Notes: generated by a model not told the origin, from the letters alone. DNA of 64,000 bases from Cephalotus follicularis (GCA_001972305.1 BDDD01001676.1:121312-185311); one strand, 5' to 3'; shown: positions 1-10,975, counted from the first letter of the stretch. Numbers and translations are program-made.

Positions 1-144
1 TCCACCATTTTGGGCGTCTCCTTGGAGTTTGTAAGCCGCCAACCTTACCTTCTGCTGATCATCACACCTCAGAACACTAAAGATCTTCTCCATGTGCGCT
101 ATCCAGTGTTCAGCTTCCACAGGTGTCACAGCCGAAATGAAAGA

Positions 145-402
145 CTACGGCCTCAGTTTCTGAAACCGCTCCAGCCAAACATAAGCAGGTGTGTCATGCC
201 TATCCCCAATTCCCATACCCAACTGAACCTCTGACGGAGCATTCTCCTCAACAACTTGTTCCCGATTCTGTTGTTGAATTACACGATTAACTTCCTGAGC
301 AACTGCCTGACGAACCAGCTCTTCCACAGAAGGCTCATTTCTGACTTCATTCCGAGCCCCAGCTGGTGCAGTTCTCCGAGGAGTGTTTCTTATACGTACC
401 AT
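145..402 (-). pseudogene. gag N-terminal segment of the family A element
   Basis: The open segment encodes an 85-residue gag N-terminus that starts at the only plausible ATG after the primer site and leader. It is hydrophilic, with a run VEELVRQAVAQEVNRVIQQQ that is predicted helical or coiled-coil-like. Gag would package the element's RNA. The assignment rests on position (LTR, primer site, leader, gag) and on the gag words just downstream at 1-140. Part of a broken fossil. Confidence 0.7.
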
Positions 403-558
403 CTATGAAGGAAACCGAAACACGAGATATCAAACCGAAACACAAAAATCAAAACAGAAAACATATATCAGAAAGGCCATAACATAACGGCCCTAACCCA
501 AGTCTACCCAATCTCACAGGTCAAACCTAGTTAGGTCTTCTAAGGAACAAAACCTATC

Positions 559-570
559 TCTCTGATAACA
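559..570 (-). other. Primer binding site (iMet type) of the family A element
   Basis: On the minus strand this reads TGTTATCAGAGA. It matches the usual plant iMet primer site TGGTATCAGAGC at 10 of 12 positions and lies 5 bp inside the LTR end at 576. It fixes the element's orientation and marks 576-6512 as a 5' LTR rather than a solo LTR. Confidence 0.75.
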
Positions 571-1965
571 TAAACTGTAACACCCCCGAGTTGTGGGAGC
601 CACTATAGTGCATATAACAAAAACTTAACATAACTAAACATACTAGAAAAATTCATCTTTATTAAAAATGTGGTGGTTTAAAGCATAACTAATGACATAC
701 TGAACTGGTCATAAACTGAAACTTATTCGTAAACCAAAAGTCATAAACTGAAATTAACATAATGTTCATTAAACAGGTTCAACTAAGTACACATAAACAC
801 AAAAGGATCAGCTCCTAGATGATCCTCAGACATAAGGGAGTCACTCTCATCACACATTGCCCCGTCGCTCCTGATAACCTGCCGCATGGAAACAAAAACG
901 CGGCTGACCAAACCTCAGTACGAATATAGAATATAAAACAGTAAACGATATTTTAAAGCAGGAAGATTTCAAAAGTACTTTAAAACAGAAATCTTAAGGA
1001 AGAAAATAGTTTAAACATACTTTGTAAATGCCCACGGCAAAACATATAAACCAAGTTCATAGCTTTGAAAACATAAGGCATACCTTTCCAAAACATAGGT
1101 TCCATACTGAGCACATAACATATCAGAAACACATAGTAGCAAGGGATTCGCGACATCCACATTGCCAAATAGAATTACAGTGTACGACACTACACATACA
1201 ATTCCCGTATCATAACATATCCCAAATCACATAACTAGGATCGATACATACACCTATATAACAAATCCTATCCAAGGATATCACAGAGAGACGTCGTAAA
1301 CTAATCACACCGTTACGGAAAGTGTCATGCCCCAGTGCCAGGCCCACAGCATGCCTATGGTACGCCCCATAGGTGGGTACAAACACTCAGTATTTCACCA
1401 TTTCAAAAACTTTGATTTCATCAAAATCAATTAAAACACGTAGAAGGGTTTCCGAAAACATAATCATAAATCGTTCTCAACGATATAGTTTCACATAACG
1501 CATACTTTCATAATCAAAAGGCAACTCTTTTATTTTAACAATAAAGAGACATATCACAGTTGAATTTATAAAGCCAGAAAATATAATCGTTTCCGTAAAA
1601 TATCAAACTGACTTTATTTCGAAGCATACCAAATATACTTAGTTCATAAAACCAAAGGAAACATATTCATAAAACTGAATTCATTTCAAATAATTCAGAT
1701 GTCCAAAACTGAATTTATTTTGCTAAAATCGAAAAGAGTAGCAAAGAGCAGAATATCCGTACCTTATGCGATTACAGATTAACTTATGAATATCCGATAA
1801 ATCTATTAGCCTCACGTCGCACAATAATCTACACAACATAACAATATTCAAATAAGGGTCTAAAATTCATTTTGGGCATAAAACATAATCATAATGATGT
1901 TTAAAACAGACCCGGATTCATCGGAAGGGCAAACGGATTGAAACAAAAAGTTACAGGACAAACCA

Positions 1966-2126
1966 GCCGACTGTTTCAGGACTCCAGTCGACTGTCGAAG
2001 GGGTGGCAGTTGACGACACAACAGGGCCAGTCGACTACATCAACTGGACTGCAGGCAGTCGACTGTGACAGGGTTCCAGTCGACTGCTCAACACAAAACA
2101 ACCGACTGTTCATATGGGCAGCCGAC
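1966..2126. repeat. Phased CAGTCGACTG palindrome array (family A LTR)
   Basis: Cores matching or nearly matching GTCGAC start at about 1966, 1987, 2009, 2030, 2058, 2079, 2101 and 2121, with a weaker one near 2044. Steps are 21, 22, 21, 28, 21, 22 and 20 bp. Full sites read CAGTCGACTG; decayed ones read CAGTTGAC, AGCCGACTG and similar. The intervening sequence differs between steps, so this is not a plain tandem duplication. Confidence 0.9.
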
Positions 2127-3034
2127 TGTTCCAGGTGACAGAACAGCAGTTTTGTGCAGTTTTGTGCAATCTACCTGCCAAAACTCAGATTTCTCAACAC
2201 AAGCAGATTACCAACATCAGAAACAACTTTATATGGCTTGTAAAACGATTTTATAACGCTGAATTCGACATAGACATATTGACAGCAAATTATTTTAAAG
2301 TGACAGAAACTTAAACATATCATGCTTGTGCATAACTCCAATTCTATCCACTTATCATGATTACATGCATCAAAACCAGATTATACAATACTCCCTAGGT
2401 GTCTACAGATTGCTACAACCTCAGGATTTATTTGACAGAAAAACAAGAAGGAAGAAATCAAAACAAATCCCTCTCAAGCACCTTATACATGCCCAAAACA
2501 AAATCTTGATAAAACTAACAGCATAACCATCACAGTAAGGCAACAAACTAACCTGCAATGACGACACTAACTGAAGAAGAACACAACTGTTTGACAGAAT
2601 CAAAGGAAAGAACATACACTCAAGGTCTTGACAATGCCATTCAAATATAAATAAAACACTTACTGAATTAAAACTTAAGAGACTAACCTTATTGATGTAG
2701 CAAGAATTACAGAAAACACAGCCCCAATGACACAGGCAGGTTCGGCAGCAGCTATACACGGGAGAAGATGGCTGACACAATGGAAGTGACAGAAACTTAA
2801 ACATATCATGCTTGTGCATAACTCCAATTCTATCCACTTATCATGATTACATGCATCAAAACCAGATTATACATGTAACGCCCGAGATTTTCATGTATTA
2901 TAATTTCACAATGTATTTGTACTTTTGAATTGTGGAATTAATAAAGGATGGATTTTTCGAATTTGGTGATGTTTTCCCATCTCTATAATGTTGAATTTTA
3001 GTGTTAAATGCTAAAAGAATGTAAAAAGGCTAAA

Positions 3035-3203
3035 ACGACGCTGTTCTGGGAGAAACACGTCGACGCCTTTAGAAAGACGTCGACGTCCTTGAGGCATAAA
3101 GGGCGCACGTAGCTGCATGCACATGCACATCGATGCTGACGAAGACATCGACGTCCTTGTGTAAAATGGTGAAAGACATCGACGTCTTTGGAAAGACGTC
3201 GAC
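3035..3203. repeat. GTCGAC palindrome cluster 1 in family B solo LTR
   Basis: Cores lie near 3035, 3059, 3079, 3129, 3147, 3178 and 3198, with flanks giving GACGTCGACGTC or CACGTCGACGCC. The pairs 3059/3079 and 3178/3198 are 20 bp apart; the rest are less regular than in families A and C. The cluster begins about 160 bp inside the LTR start. Confidence 0.8.
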
Positions 3204-3572
3204 GTATTAGCTTCGAATGCCAGGCATGTTACTCTGCTGACAATAACGTGCAAGGGGAATCTAGTTGGGGGCTTTTTGCAGGCGCTTTGAGGCATGGGTT
3301 AGGACGTGTTGGGAATGCACATTACTCCCTAACCTGCATGACTGAAATTATGAGGACAAGTGTGGCATGAGTGTGTACATGCAACAAGTGCAAGAAGAAA
3401 GGGACATGTGTGCATGCAAAGGATGGATAGAATAATGTGGCACTGTCTGGCATGAAGGCTGAGACAAGGACTGAGAAACGAGCCCAGCTGTTGCATGCAG
3501 AGGTGGGGGTGTATCCTAGACACATGTGACCTGCAACAAAAATGCCGAGGAAGAAGAAAGGAGGGTGAGTTG

Positions 3573-3580
3573 CATAAAAG
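3573..3580 (+). promoter_or_regulatory. TATA-like box of family B LTR
   Basis: CATAAAAG lies downstream of palindrome cluster 1 and upstream of a purine-rich stretch (GAGAGGAACACTGTGAG) in the likely transcribed part of the LTR. The call rests on sequence and position only. Confidence 0.4.
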
Positions 3581-4057
3581 ACAGCCTCCACCTCCTACCT
3601 TCGACTGTTATTGATTGGAAAGAACCAGAGGCTTGAGAGGAACACTGTGAGTGTGAGAAAATAGAAAGTAAAGGAGAGAAAACATTTCCACCATTGTTGA
3701 GCTTGGAGCTTGGAGCTTGTGGCTTGCAGCAACGGGAAGGACCTAGAGGCTGCCGTGACCAGTTTGGAACGTAAAGAGGTGGACTTTCCAGTTCCTAACT
3801 TGGGACAAAAGGTAGGGGAAAGCCATGACTGTAATCTTGAGATTGATATTCATGCATGGTCTATGGTTTTGATGTATGAAATGCATGATTCTTGAACTGA
3901 TTTTGTCACTGGATTGATGCCATGATATGCAAGATATGTATTGAGTATCTGCATGTTGGTTTCTTGCCTTGATTACCTGTTATCGTGCATGATTATGGGT
4001 TGTATTGGATACTGTGTGTTAAGTCGTGAGGAAGAAGATGACTGCTGCTAGAAAGAC

Positions 4058-4355
4058 ATCGACACCTTTTAACGAACATCGACGTCTTTTGGGTTTTGCC
4101 TTGTTACTGATGTAAAAGGGATCGACGTTTATGGAAAGACGTCGACTCCTTAGGCTATCTGGTTGGGTTCTGACGTATTACAAGTTGATGCCTAAGGTTC
4201 CCACCTTAATGCGTCGACGCCGTGAACAATACGCTGTCGTTCTGAGGTTCCAGACCTTGAGCGTCGACGCGTATGAAATGGAATCGACGCCTTCTTCTGT
4301 AGAACGCGTTGACATTAAGGACTTGGACATCGACGCCTTTTGGATAGACATCGAC
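4058..4355. repeat. GTCGAC palindrome cluster 2 in family B solo LTR
   Basis: Cores lie near 4058, 4078, 4121, 4141, 4213, 4234, 4263, 4283, 4308, 4329 and 4350. Many successive pairs are 20-21 bp apart. Typical sites are GCGTCGACGC and GACATCGACGCC. The cluster lies about 1.2-1.5 kb into the LTR, a position matched in family C. Confidence 0.82.
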
Positions 4356-6512
4356 GCCTTTGGTACTGTTTGGGGTTTTTCTTCATCTAACGATACGAAA
4401 CGATCCCGATTCCTGTTAGAGTGCATTTGAGCATTTGTATGCATTACATATGCACTGTTTACTGCCTGATTGTATATTGTTTGTGAATTGTTTATGATTT
4501 CTAAAGTTTTAATATTTAGAAATGCATATGTGAACTCAAAATGTGATATTTTGAGCATGAAAAATATGTATTGGTTAATAACGTATTTTCGAACGAACTG
4601 ATAAACCATTTACACTACTGAAACTGTTTAAAGGTATTTTCTATTGAAAATATATATTTCAAATGTTGTCACTTTTGGAAACATTTTGGAAATAACTTGC
4701 CTGTTGTGGAGCAAATCGATCACTACTGTTTACTGTACTGTTACTGCTTGAATTCACTGTTTGCTCTGTGAATTGCTATGTGTTTGTGCTTGAACCACTA
4801 GTTGCATGGCGGAGACTGCCAGCGCCGGCTAGTGGTAGGGTTGACCTAGGGTCCAAGAGTATGGCTGGGTAACTCGCTGACTATACTGTTGCCTCGCTCG
4901 GTTGCCTGATGTAGGGGCCGGAGTGGGAGTGTAGTGTGGGGCCAGGAGTTGGCGGCGCTACACATACCGCCTGTTGTGGTCCTACGTGGACATCCTGCCT
5001 GTTGTAGTCCTATGTGGACATCCTGTACTGCCTGTTGGTCCTTTTCGGACATTGCTGTGCTTGTTGATGTAGCCCTGGCCAGGATACGAGTATACTGATC
5101 TTGCATACATATATTTTCTTATATATGTACCCATTGTTATTTTACTGTACTGTTAAAATATATATATTTCTCACATATATATATGAACTGGTTTTCTACA
5201 CTGCATCATTTATGCATACATTACATGACATGCATTAATGTTGATCCCGAGCTACTTTTATGGCTTAGCCGAGTGAGGGCAAAGGCTAACCCCCTACTTT
5301 ACAGATTGATGCAGTGGACCGATTGGACTGACATGGACGAAGATCAAGTTGTTATGTTCTTGATTTTGTTTCTCCTGTTCTGTAATAAACTGTTGTTTAT
5401 GGATTTATGATGTACCGTTGATTATGGTTTTGCTTAATGATGGATTCTAATCTCGTACTGTAATTCACGCACCGTTTTATGGGCGATTAACTATGGTGAC
5501 TTGTATTTGGGTAGCGTGCAGTATGGGATGCACGTTACGAGTTACAGCTTATGTCTTGTTATGCTTCCGCAACTGATGTTCCTTGGAAAAGTTTTAAATT
5601 TTATGGATTTTAAATGAGCTGTATTTTATGTTAATTGCCTTTACCGCTTTTATGTTATGTTTCTCTTAAACGGGGTGTGACAATACAATACTCCCTAGGT
5701 GTCTACAGATTGGTACAACCTCAAGATTTATTTGACAAAAAAACAAGAAGGCAGAAATCAAAACAAATCCCTCTCAAGCACCTTATACATGCCCAAAACA
5801 AAATCTTGATAAAACTAACAGCATAACCATCACAGTAAGGCAACAAACTAACCTGCAATGGCGACACTAACTGAAGAAGAACACAGTTGTTTGACAGAAT
5901 CAAAGGAAAGAGTCTTGACAATGCCATTCAAATATAAATAAAACATTTCCTGAATTAAACCTTAAGAGACTAACCTTATTGATGTAGCAAGAATTACAGA
6001 AAACACAGCCCCAATGACACAGGCAGGTTCGGTAGCAGCTATACACGGGAGAAGATGGTTGACACAATGGCATTGTCTTACATAAATAGCAAAGAGGAAG
6101 CTAAAACGGAAAGGATAGGAAAAGGAAACCAAATCAGTTTAGATAAGGAAGATGTGCAGATTTTCAGGGAGAGAAGAAGGAAAGAGGGAGAGGATTACGG
6201 GAGAGGATATTGAGAAGGAGAAAGTGACGGGAGAGATAAGGGAGGGAGAGGGAAAAGATAAAAAAAAAATTAAGAGAATTATGGAAATAAAAGAAATAGT
6301 AATTTTAATTAATTTTTTTTAAAAGGTTTATAAAATTGATTTATAAATATAAAATAACCTAAACTTTACCAAACAAAATACTCATACTCACATACCCAAA
6401 TCCAAGGCTGGTATCAGTCAGCCCAAAAACATAAACCCAAAATAAAGTAGACAACTACTAAACGAAACAAATAAAACCCGTAAAAAATGCGTACAGGCAA
6501 CAGGGTATTACA

Positions 6513-7516
6513 AGATCCTTCCCGTCCGACCGGTCAAACTCAGTCACTCAAAAATTAAAAAATATCTTAATATTTTTTGATTTTTTTTAAGTAAAGTTGT
6601 CTAACCGATTAGACCCAGACCCTTTTACGGATCGAGCTTCGATCCAAATTTTAAAATATCAGTTATTAATATGCGTAATTCATCTTTTAAATTTTTTTTT
6701 GAAAAAACTTTTCATTTCATCTTTGATCAAAAGTGCACCGAAAGTTGGGTTCATAACGTGATTACATATTCTCTTTTGTTTTTGAACAAAAGTTCAGGTG
6801 TTGATATTGATAGGTAACAAAACATGTACATGAAGTGTTTATAGATCTACCCTTTATCAAAACTCAGTGCAGTAAAGGATTTATCAAAACTCAGTACTGT
6901 GTGAAAGCAAAAATAAAGAACTATTTTTATCTAAACTCAGTTGGGTTTTTATTTATCAAACAGTAATTGAAAATTGCTTTTATCTAAACTTAGTTGAGTT
7001 TACTTAATTGAGTCATATAGGTTACAAGCTAAAATTGAATCTAAGAAAGGAAGAAAATGAGAGAATTTGCTTTATTATTTGTTTCTCTTTTTTTTTTTCT
7101 TTTTTTTATATGCCATAATTTGATTTCAACTCTTTACCAAAGCTCAAAGAACTTCAAAAAACATAAGAGTCTATCCAGTGGAATAAAGTAGTGTTCTTAT
7201 TTTTTAAGTTAAATCCCACAAGAAAGATACACATTTGTCTTAACATGGTTTATTTAGTCTCATAATATGGCCCCTAAGGTTCTCTCTCTTTTGTTTCGCA
7301 TCAAAGTAACAGAAAAAAAAATGTACAAATTACCAAAAGCCAAAGAAAGAATCTACAAATAACGCTCACACCCTCCCCTACACCTAAATCATGCAATGTC
7401 CTCAATGCATGCAGAAAATAAAGAATAAAGATAAGGGAGAGGGATCATACATTTCAATCAATCATCAAGATAAATAGGATCATGGAGATCTATGACCTCT
7501 TCCACTATAGTAGTTC
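6513..7516. other. Non-coding stretch, 3' flank-like part of the Athila mosaic
   Basis: I find no gene in this AT-rich stretch. Around 6855-7000 the words TATCAAAACTCAGT and TATCTAAACTCAGTTG recur four times as a loose short repeat. At 7371-7420 the minus strand reads GCATTGAGGACATTGCATG, then GATTTAGGTGTAGGGGAGG. This resembles the 'attgaggacaatgc' and purine-rich signature known between integrase and the 3' LTR of Athila/Tat elements. It is probably the 3' non-coding end of an Athila-type copy. Confidence 0.45.
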
Positions 7517-7842
7517 TACGAAAATCATAATTCTGCAAATTTGTTCCAGATGAAGTACAAAGCGTCAACGCTTATCTTGAAACCGTCAGCGCTTAAGTGT
7601 TAGGCGTCGACGCTTAAAGTTAGGCGTTGACGTCCTACTCTATTTTTTGCAGAATTTTGCCAATTCTTCAATCTTTGATCTCCTTGCTCTTAATTTGTGC
7701 CAATTTGACTTGTGTTTCTGCATTTTGCTCTTTTCGGCTTCTTACCTCAAAGTCAATCAAACACCACCAAAGTAATATGTTCCAATCATAAAAATACAAT
7801 AATTAACTCATTAAAAAGAATACATTTTTATGCTAATCAACA
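7517..7842 (-). mobile_element. Athila-type LTR piece (left)
   Basis: Homology to the right LTR (about 16690-17012) runs from ACGAAAATCATAA to the LTR start near 7842 (minus strand, through ATGCTAATCAACA). It carries GCGTCGACGC sites near 7563, 7584, 7605 and 7626, about 21 bp apart. It abuts RT sequence directly on its right. Confidence 0.7.
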
Positions 7843-8136
7843 TGCAATGCTGGAAAGTGATAGGGGTGTTACATAAGCCAAAGGGCATCCGTCGGAAAGC
7901 GAATGAGCCAAAAGGGCATGTAAATGTGGTTTTCTCTTGGTCCTCTGGGCACACACTTACTTGGTTATATCTAGAGTAGCCATCTAAAAAGCTAAAGTAG
8001 CTATTGCCGGATAGCTTCTCAAGGATTTGATCAATGAATGGAAGTGGAAAGTGATCCTTGCGAGTGACAGAATTAAGTTTTCTATAATCAATACATACTC
8101 GCCAACTAGTCATTGTATGAGTGGGAATCTTGTCAC
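7843..8136 (-). pseudogene. Athila-type reverse transcriptase piece
   Basis: The minus strand encodes RT words CIDYRKLNSVTRKDHFPLPF, ILEKLSGNSYFSFLDGYS and FRRMPFGLCNTP. These match RT blocks of Athila gypsy elements (the FSFLDGYSGYNQ and MPFGLCNAPATFQ blocks). RT would copy element RNA into DNA. The segment continues, across the solo LTR, at 11826. Part of a broken fossil. Confidence 0.85.
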
Positions 8137-8154
8137 CTTTTTGTAATACCCCGG

Positions 8155-8188
<34 letters not shown>

Positions 8189-8206
8189 AAAAAAAAAAAA
8201 GAAAGA

Positions 8207-8230
8207 CACCAGGCGTTAAAACGCCTGGTG
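8207..8230. repeat. Inverted repeat near family D LTR start
   Basis: The arms CACCAGGCGTT and AACGCCTGGTG pair perfectly around a 2-bp centre. The same structure is kept in the two other family D LTRs (37145-37168 and, with one arm mismatch, 41644-41667), always within about 100 bp of the LTR start. Confidence 0.9.
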
Positions 8231-8559
8231 CATCAAGAGCAAAAGAAAGAAAAGGGAGGGACTTCGGGAGACAGGGAGCGCGAGAGAGAGAACCAGAGGG
8301 GGAGAGAGACGCCGGCGTGGCGCGACGCCGGGAAAGGAGAGCCCGTCGGACGGAGTCTTCATTTCCACCGGTAAGCCCCTTTTCCCTCTTCCTTCTCCCT
8401 CCTATTTTCTTCTGTTTTGTGTCGCCGAGGGTCACTGTCGACCCCGTTTTCGCCGCTGTTGTCGCCGTGGTTGGAGCCGGTCCGTGTCAAGGAGACTAGC
8501 TCTACCCACGGTGATGTCGGTTTAAGAGTTTTTCCGGCGTAAATCGTTCGTTTTGTGCC

Positions 8560-8900
8560 GGCTGAGTCAGCTGAGTCACCTTGACTCGCTGCCGCCTATG
8601 GCCACGCTTTTAGCGCCGAGTCACGGCGAGTCTCGGTCGTCAATGGACTGATTGAAGGATTTTAAGGTCGGTTATGGCATTTTGGATTGTTGATCGGGAC
8701 TGCTGAGTCCGGCGAGTCGACTCAGTGAGTCAAACTCACTGCCGGCCGTGACCGCCGGTTCCTTGGCGAGTCTCGGCGAGTCTCTGGCTGGGACGCCTAG
8801 AACTGGTGATGGTATGGCATTTTTGGGTGGTGACTGAAATTATGGATGACCGGCGAGTTGACTCAGTGAGTCGACTCGCCGCCGCCTGCGACGCGACGCT
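8560..8900. repeat. GAGTCGACTC-flavoured palindrome region in family D LTR
   Basis: Exact GAGTCGACTC or GAGTCGACTCG occurs near 8716 and 8870. Decayed or half sites (GAGTCAGCTGAGTC, GAGTTGACTC, GTGAGTCAAACTC) lie between, in a GC-rich block. Counterparts are at 36640-36840 and 41145-41320 in the other family D LTRs. Confidence 0.7.
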
Positions 8901-9456
8901 CGACGCTGAGTCTCCAACGGATATGAATTGATCGACCAATGTGGAGTCTGTTTATGGGCGTCGCTGGAGCTAAGTGAGTTGGCCGGAAACTGGCCGAAGC
9001 TCCGATGGCGGCTGTGCTTGGTTTCCGTGCGTAGAGTGTAACGGAAACGTGTTGTATATGCAGGGTGAATAAAGTGATCAAGGATAGGAGGTTCCCAAGC
9101 GATGGCGATTCGATAGCCGGTTCAAGCTTGGAGGAGCTGACGGTTCGTCAGTTCTGCTACAGAATCCCTGGAATAGCAATCGCAACTGTTGTTACTGCTT
9201 CAACTGGTAGGTTATACTATCTGCATTGCATTCATGCATTTCAATGAATTGTATGAATTGTTACTGTGTTACTGTTACTGCTACTGCGTGTTGACTGATT
9301 ATTATACTGTTATTGAAACTGCTACTGTTTACTGGTTATCGCACCGACTGGGAACTGGGTATGGATCCATAAACTGTTTTCACTGAGATTGAAATGGATT
9401 TCATGGGTTTTGGGCTTAGTTCCATTGATTTGCGAACTGTTGTTTCTGATGAAACC

Positions 9457-9739
9457 GTCAACACTTTACTGCTTTCAAAACTGACCTGTCGACGCTCTTA
9501 TGCTTTCAAACTGAGTAGTCGATGCTTTATGTTTATGTTTTCTAAAACCATCGACTCTTTCGTGTGTTAAAACTGAATAGTCGACACTTTACTGCTTTCG
9601 AAACTGACCCGTCGACGCTCTCATGCTTTCAAACTGAGTAGTTGATGCTTTATATTTATGCTTTCTAAAACCATCGACTCTTTTGTGTGTTAAAACTGAA
9701 TAGTCGACACTTTACTGCTTTCAAAACTGACCCGTCGAC
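9457..9739. repeat. 31-bp-phased GTCGAC array in 123-bp tandem repeat (family D)
   Basis: Cores start near 9457, 9488, 9518, 9550, 9580, 9611, 9641, 9673, 9703 and 9734, in steps of 30-32 bp. A 123-bp unit of four sites is repeated about 2.3 times. The four sites in a unit differ in flank (ACACTTTA, CGCTCTTA, ATGCTTTA, ATCGACTC), so the site spacing is older than the unit duplication. Confidence 0.92.
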
Positions 9740-10019
9740 GCTTTGTGCCCTGTTTTGCGAAATGGCACTGTTTCTTGCTGTCTTCAAATCCAAACTGTTT
9801 CTTCTTTAAATTGATTCCATAGGAAGCCTCTCTAAGGCCTTGTACCCTATGCGAATCATCTTATAACACTGTTGAATCTCCAATCAAGTTTTCAAAGTGA
9901 TTCTTGAAGCAATGCAACAAAAGAGTTTTCATGCAAATGGGTTTTAAGAATGGTTAGGATAGCCCTTTTTGGACATCTGGGCCCGGATATCCAATTGGAC
10001 TTCCTCTCCATTGTTTTAC

Positions 10020-10975
10020 AAACTTCGATAGGGACCAGCAACTGTTACTGAAAACTGTTACCGAAACTGTTACTGAATACTGTTACTGAAAACTGTTTTA
10101 CAACTGTATTGACGGATGTGGATCACATTGGTCCTTTAGGTCCCTATCATTTCTACTAGCAATACTGTTACTGTTACTGGGTGCGACTACTGTATGATTA
10201 CTGTTTACTGTTATTGTTTGAGACTATACGGGATAACCCATTCATAATCTTCATTTCCGTCATGAAGTATTATGGGTGTTTGGCCACACATCACTGTTAA
10301 TCCTCCTTTTTTTGTGACCTACGGGAGTCACCGCCTGAGGGATGGATACAGTTACTGTCACTGATACTGTTACTGTTACCGAGAGCTCTACTGTTACTGT
10401 TACTGGCTAGTACCCTTCGGGTCTAGCAATACTGTTACTGTTACTGGCTAGTACCCTTCGAGTCTAGCACTACTGTTACTGTTACTGTTACTGGCTGGCA
10501 CCTTCGGGTTCAGCGCTACTGTACTGTTTTCATGGCCAGTGTTATCCTATGCTCCATACGACTATAACACGGGAGGGTTGTGTTTAGTCGATGGGGGTAC
10601 TATCTCCGGCCGGAGTGGTAGAGAAGTACTTGACCCTACAACTGTTTGTTCCCATATACTGTTACTGACTGATTACTGAGTGTCTGCAGGCCTATGGCCT
10701 TGGATGTGATTAGGACCAGCTAGATATACCCCGCTTAGGGACGGTTGGTATATCGAAGCTCTCCGCAATTGTATACTGATATACTGTACTGCACTGTTAC
10801 TGCCACTCCACTGTACACCGTTACTGTTCACTACACACTGATATACTGCAATGCACTGTTACTGTACACCATTACTGTTCACGGTGCACTTACGGTTACA
10901 CGACATATTGTTACACTGTCACACTACTGTATTGATGCATACATTGCATACTGTTATGACTGTTGCATACATAGC
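10020..10975. repeat. TTACTG hexamer-rich tract in family D LTR
   Basis: Repeated ACTGTTACTG words occur in runs of two to four hexamers separated by unique sequence, for example near 10020-10090, 10350-10500 and 10780-10880. Family D LTRs at 34780-35000 and 39290-39510 show the complementary CAGTAA tract. No gene is visible. Confidence 0.8.

Larger units (their letters stand above)
1..575 (-). mobile_element. Family A gypsy element: leader and gag start (runs off left edge)
   Basis: This is the internal 5' part of a minus-strand Ty3/gypsy element whose 5' LTR lies to its right (576-6512). Reading leftwards there is an iMet-type primer site at 559-570, a leader of about 150 bp, then a gag start at 402. 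The gag N-terminus is basic (MVRIRNTPRR) and is followed by a Gln/Glu-rich stretch. Further left, another frame encodes gag-like words such as HWIAHMEKIF and AAYKLQGDA. These resemble gag of Tekay/Del-type chromoviruses. The pol region would lie beyond the window. The copy is an inactive-looking fossil with at least one break in the visible part. Confidence 0.82.
2874..5682 (+). mobile_element. Solo LTR, family B (Tekay-like gypsy)
   Basis: It starts TGTAACGCCCGAG and ends CGGGGTGTGACA, with TSD ATACA at 2869-2873 and 5683-5687. No internal region is present, so this is a solo LTR left by LTR-LTR recombination. The body matches the LTRs of the family B element at 33854-51758, including the block ACTGCCAGCGCCGGCTAGTGG near 4815. 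It carries two GTCGAC palindrome clusters (about 3035-3203 and 4058-4355) with a TATA-like box between them. Confidence 0.95.
2300..6071. repeat. 486-bp tandem duplication, second copy split by a solo LTR
   Basis: Copy 1 spans about 2300-2785. Copy 2 runs 2786-2873 and resumes at 5683-6071, with the family B solo LTR between. Both copies start at GTGACAGAAACTTAAAC and end near GAGAAGATGG. They differ by a few substitutions and a short length change, so the duplication is fairly recent but predates the solo LTR. Copy 1 preserves the empty target site. Confidence 0.9.
576..6512 (-). mobile_element. 5' LTR of family A gypsy element, interrupted
   Basis: On the minus strand the LTR starts TGTAATACCCTG at 6512 and ends GGGGGTGTTACA at 576. 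It is homologous throughout to the family A LTRs at 52620-58477, 53326-56070 and 63394 onward: all share the block near 840-900 (rc of GCGGCAGGTTATCAGGAGC) and a cluster of CAGTCGACTG palindromes. Removing the nested solo LTR and its duplicated target leaves about 3.1 kb. It also holds a 486-bp tandem duplication. No host gene is visible inside it. Confidence 0.88.

Noticed and set aside
1966-2126. CRISPR-like array of short palindromes with unique spacers
   Set aside because: The DNA is clearly plant nuclear, repeats are 10 bp with about 11-bp spacers, and they lie in LTRs. CRISPR arrays have longer repeats and spacers and are prokaryotic.
3011-3295. Candidate small host gene on the minus strand
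   Set aside because: The stretch lies in palindrome cluster 1 of a solo LTR and consists of its repeats.
8155-8200. (AT)n and poly-A run as a SINE or LINE tail
   Set aside because: It lies immediately inside a family D LTR start, and the equivalent run is present at different length in another family D LTR (41671-41690).
8113-8499. Open stretches on both strands encoding Arg/Ser-rich peptides
   Set aside because: They lie wholly in the GC-rich start of a solo LTR, have no family resemblance and recur only as LTR sequence.
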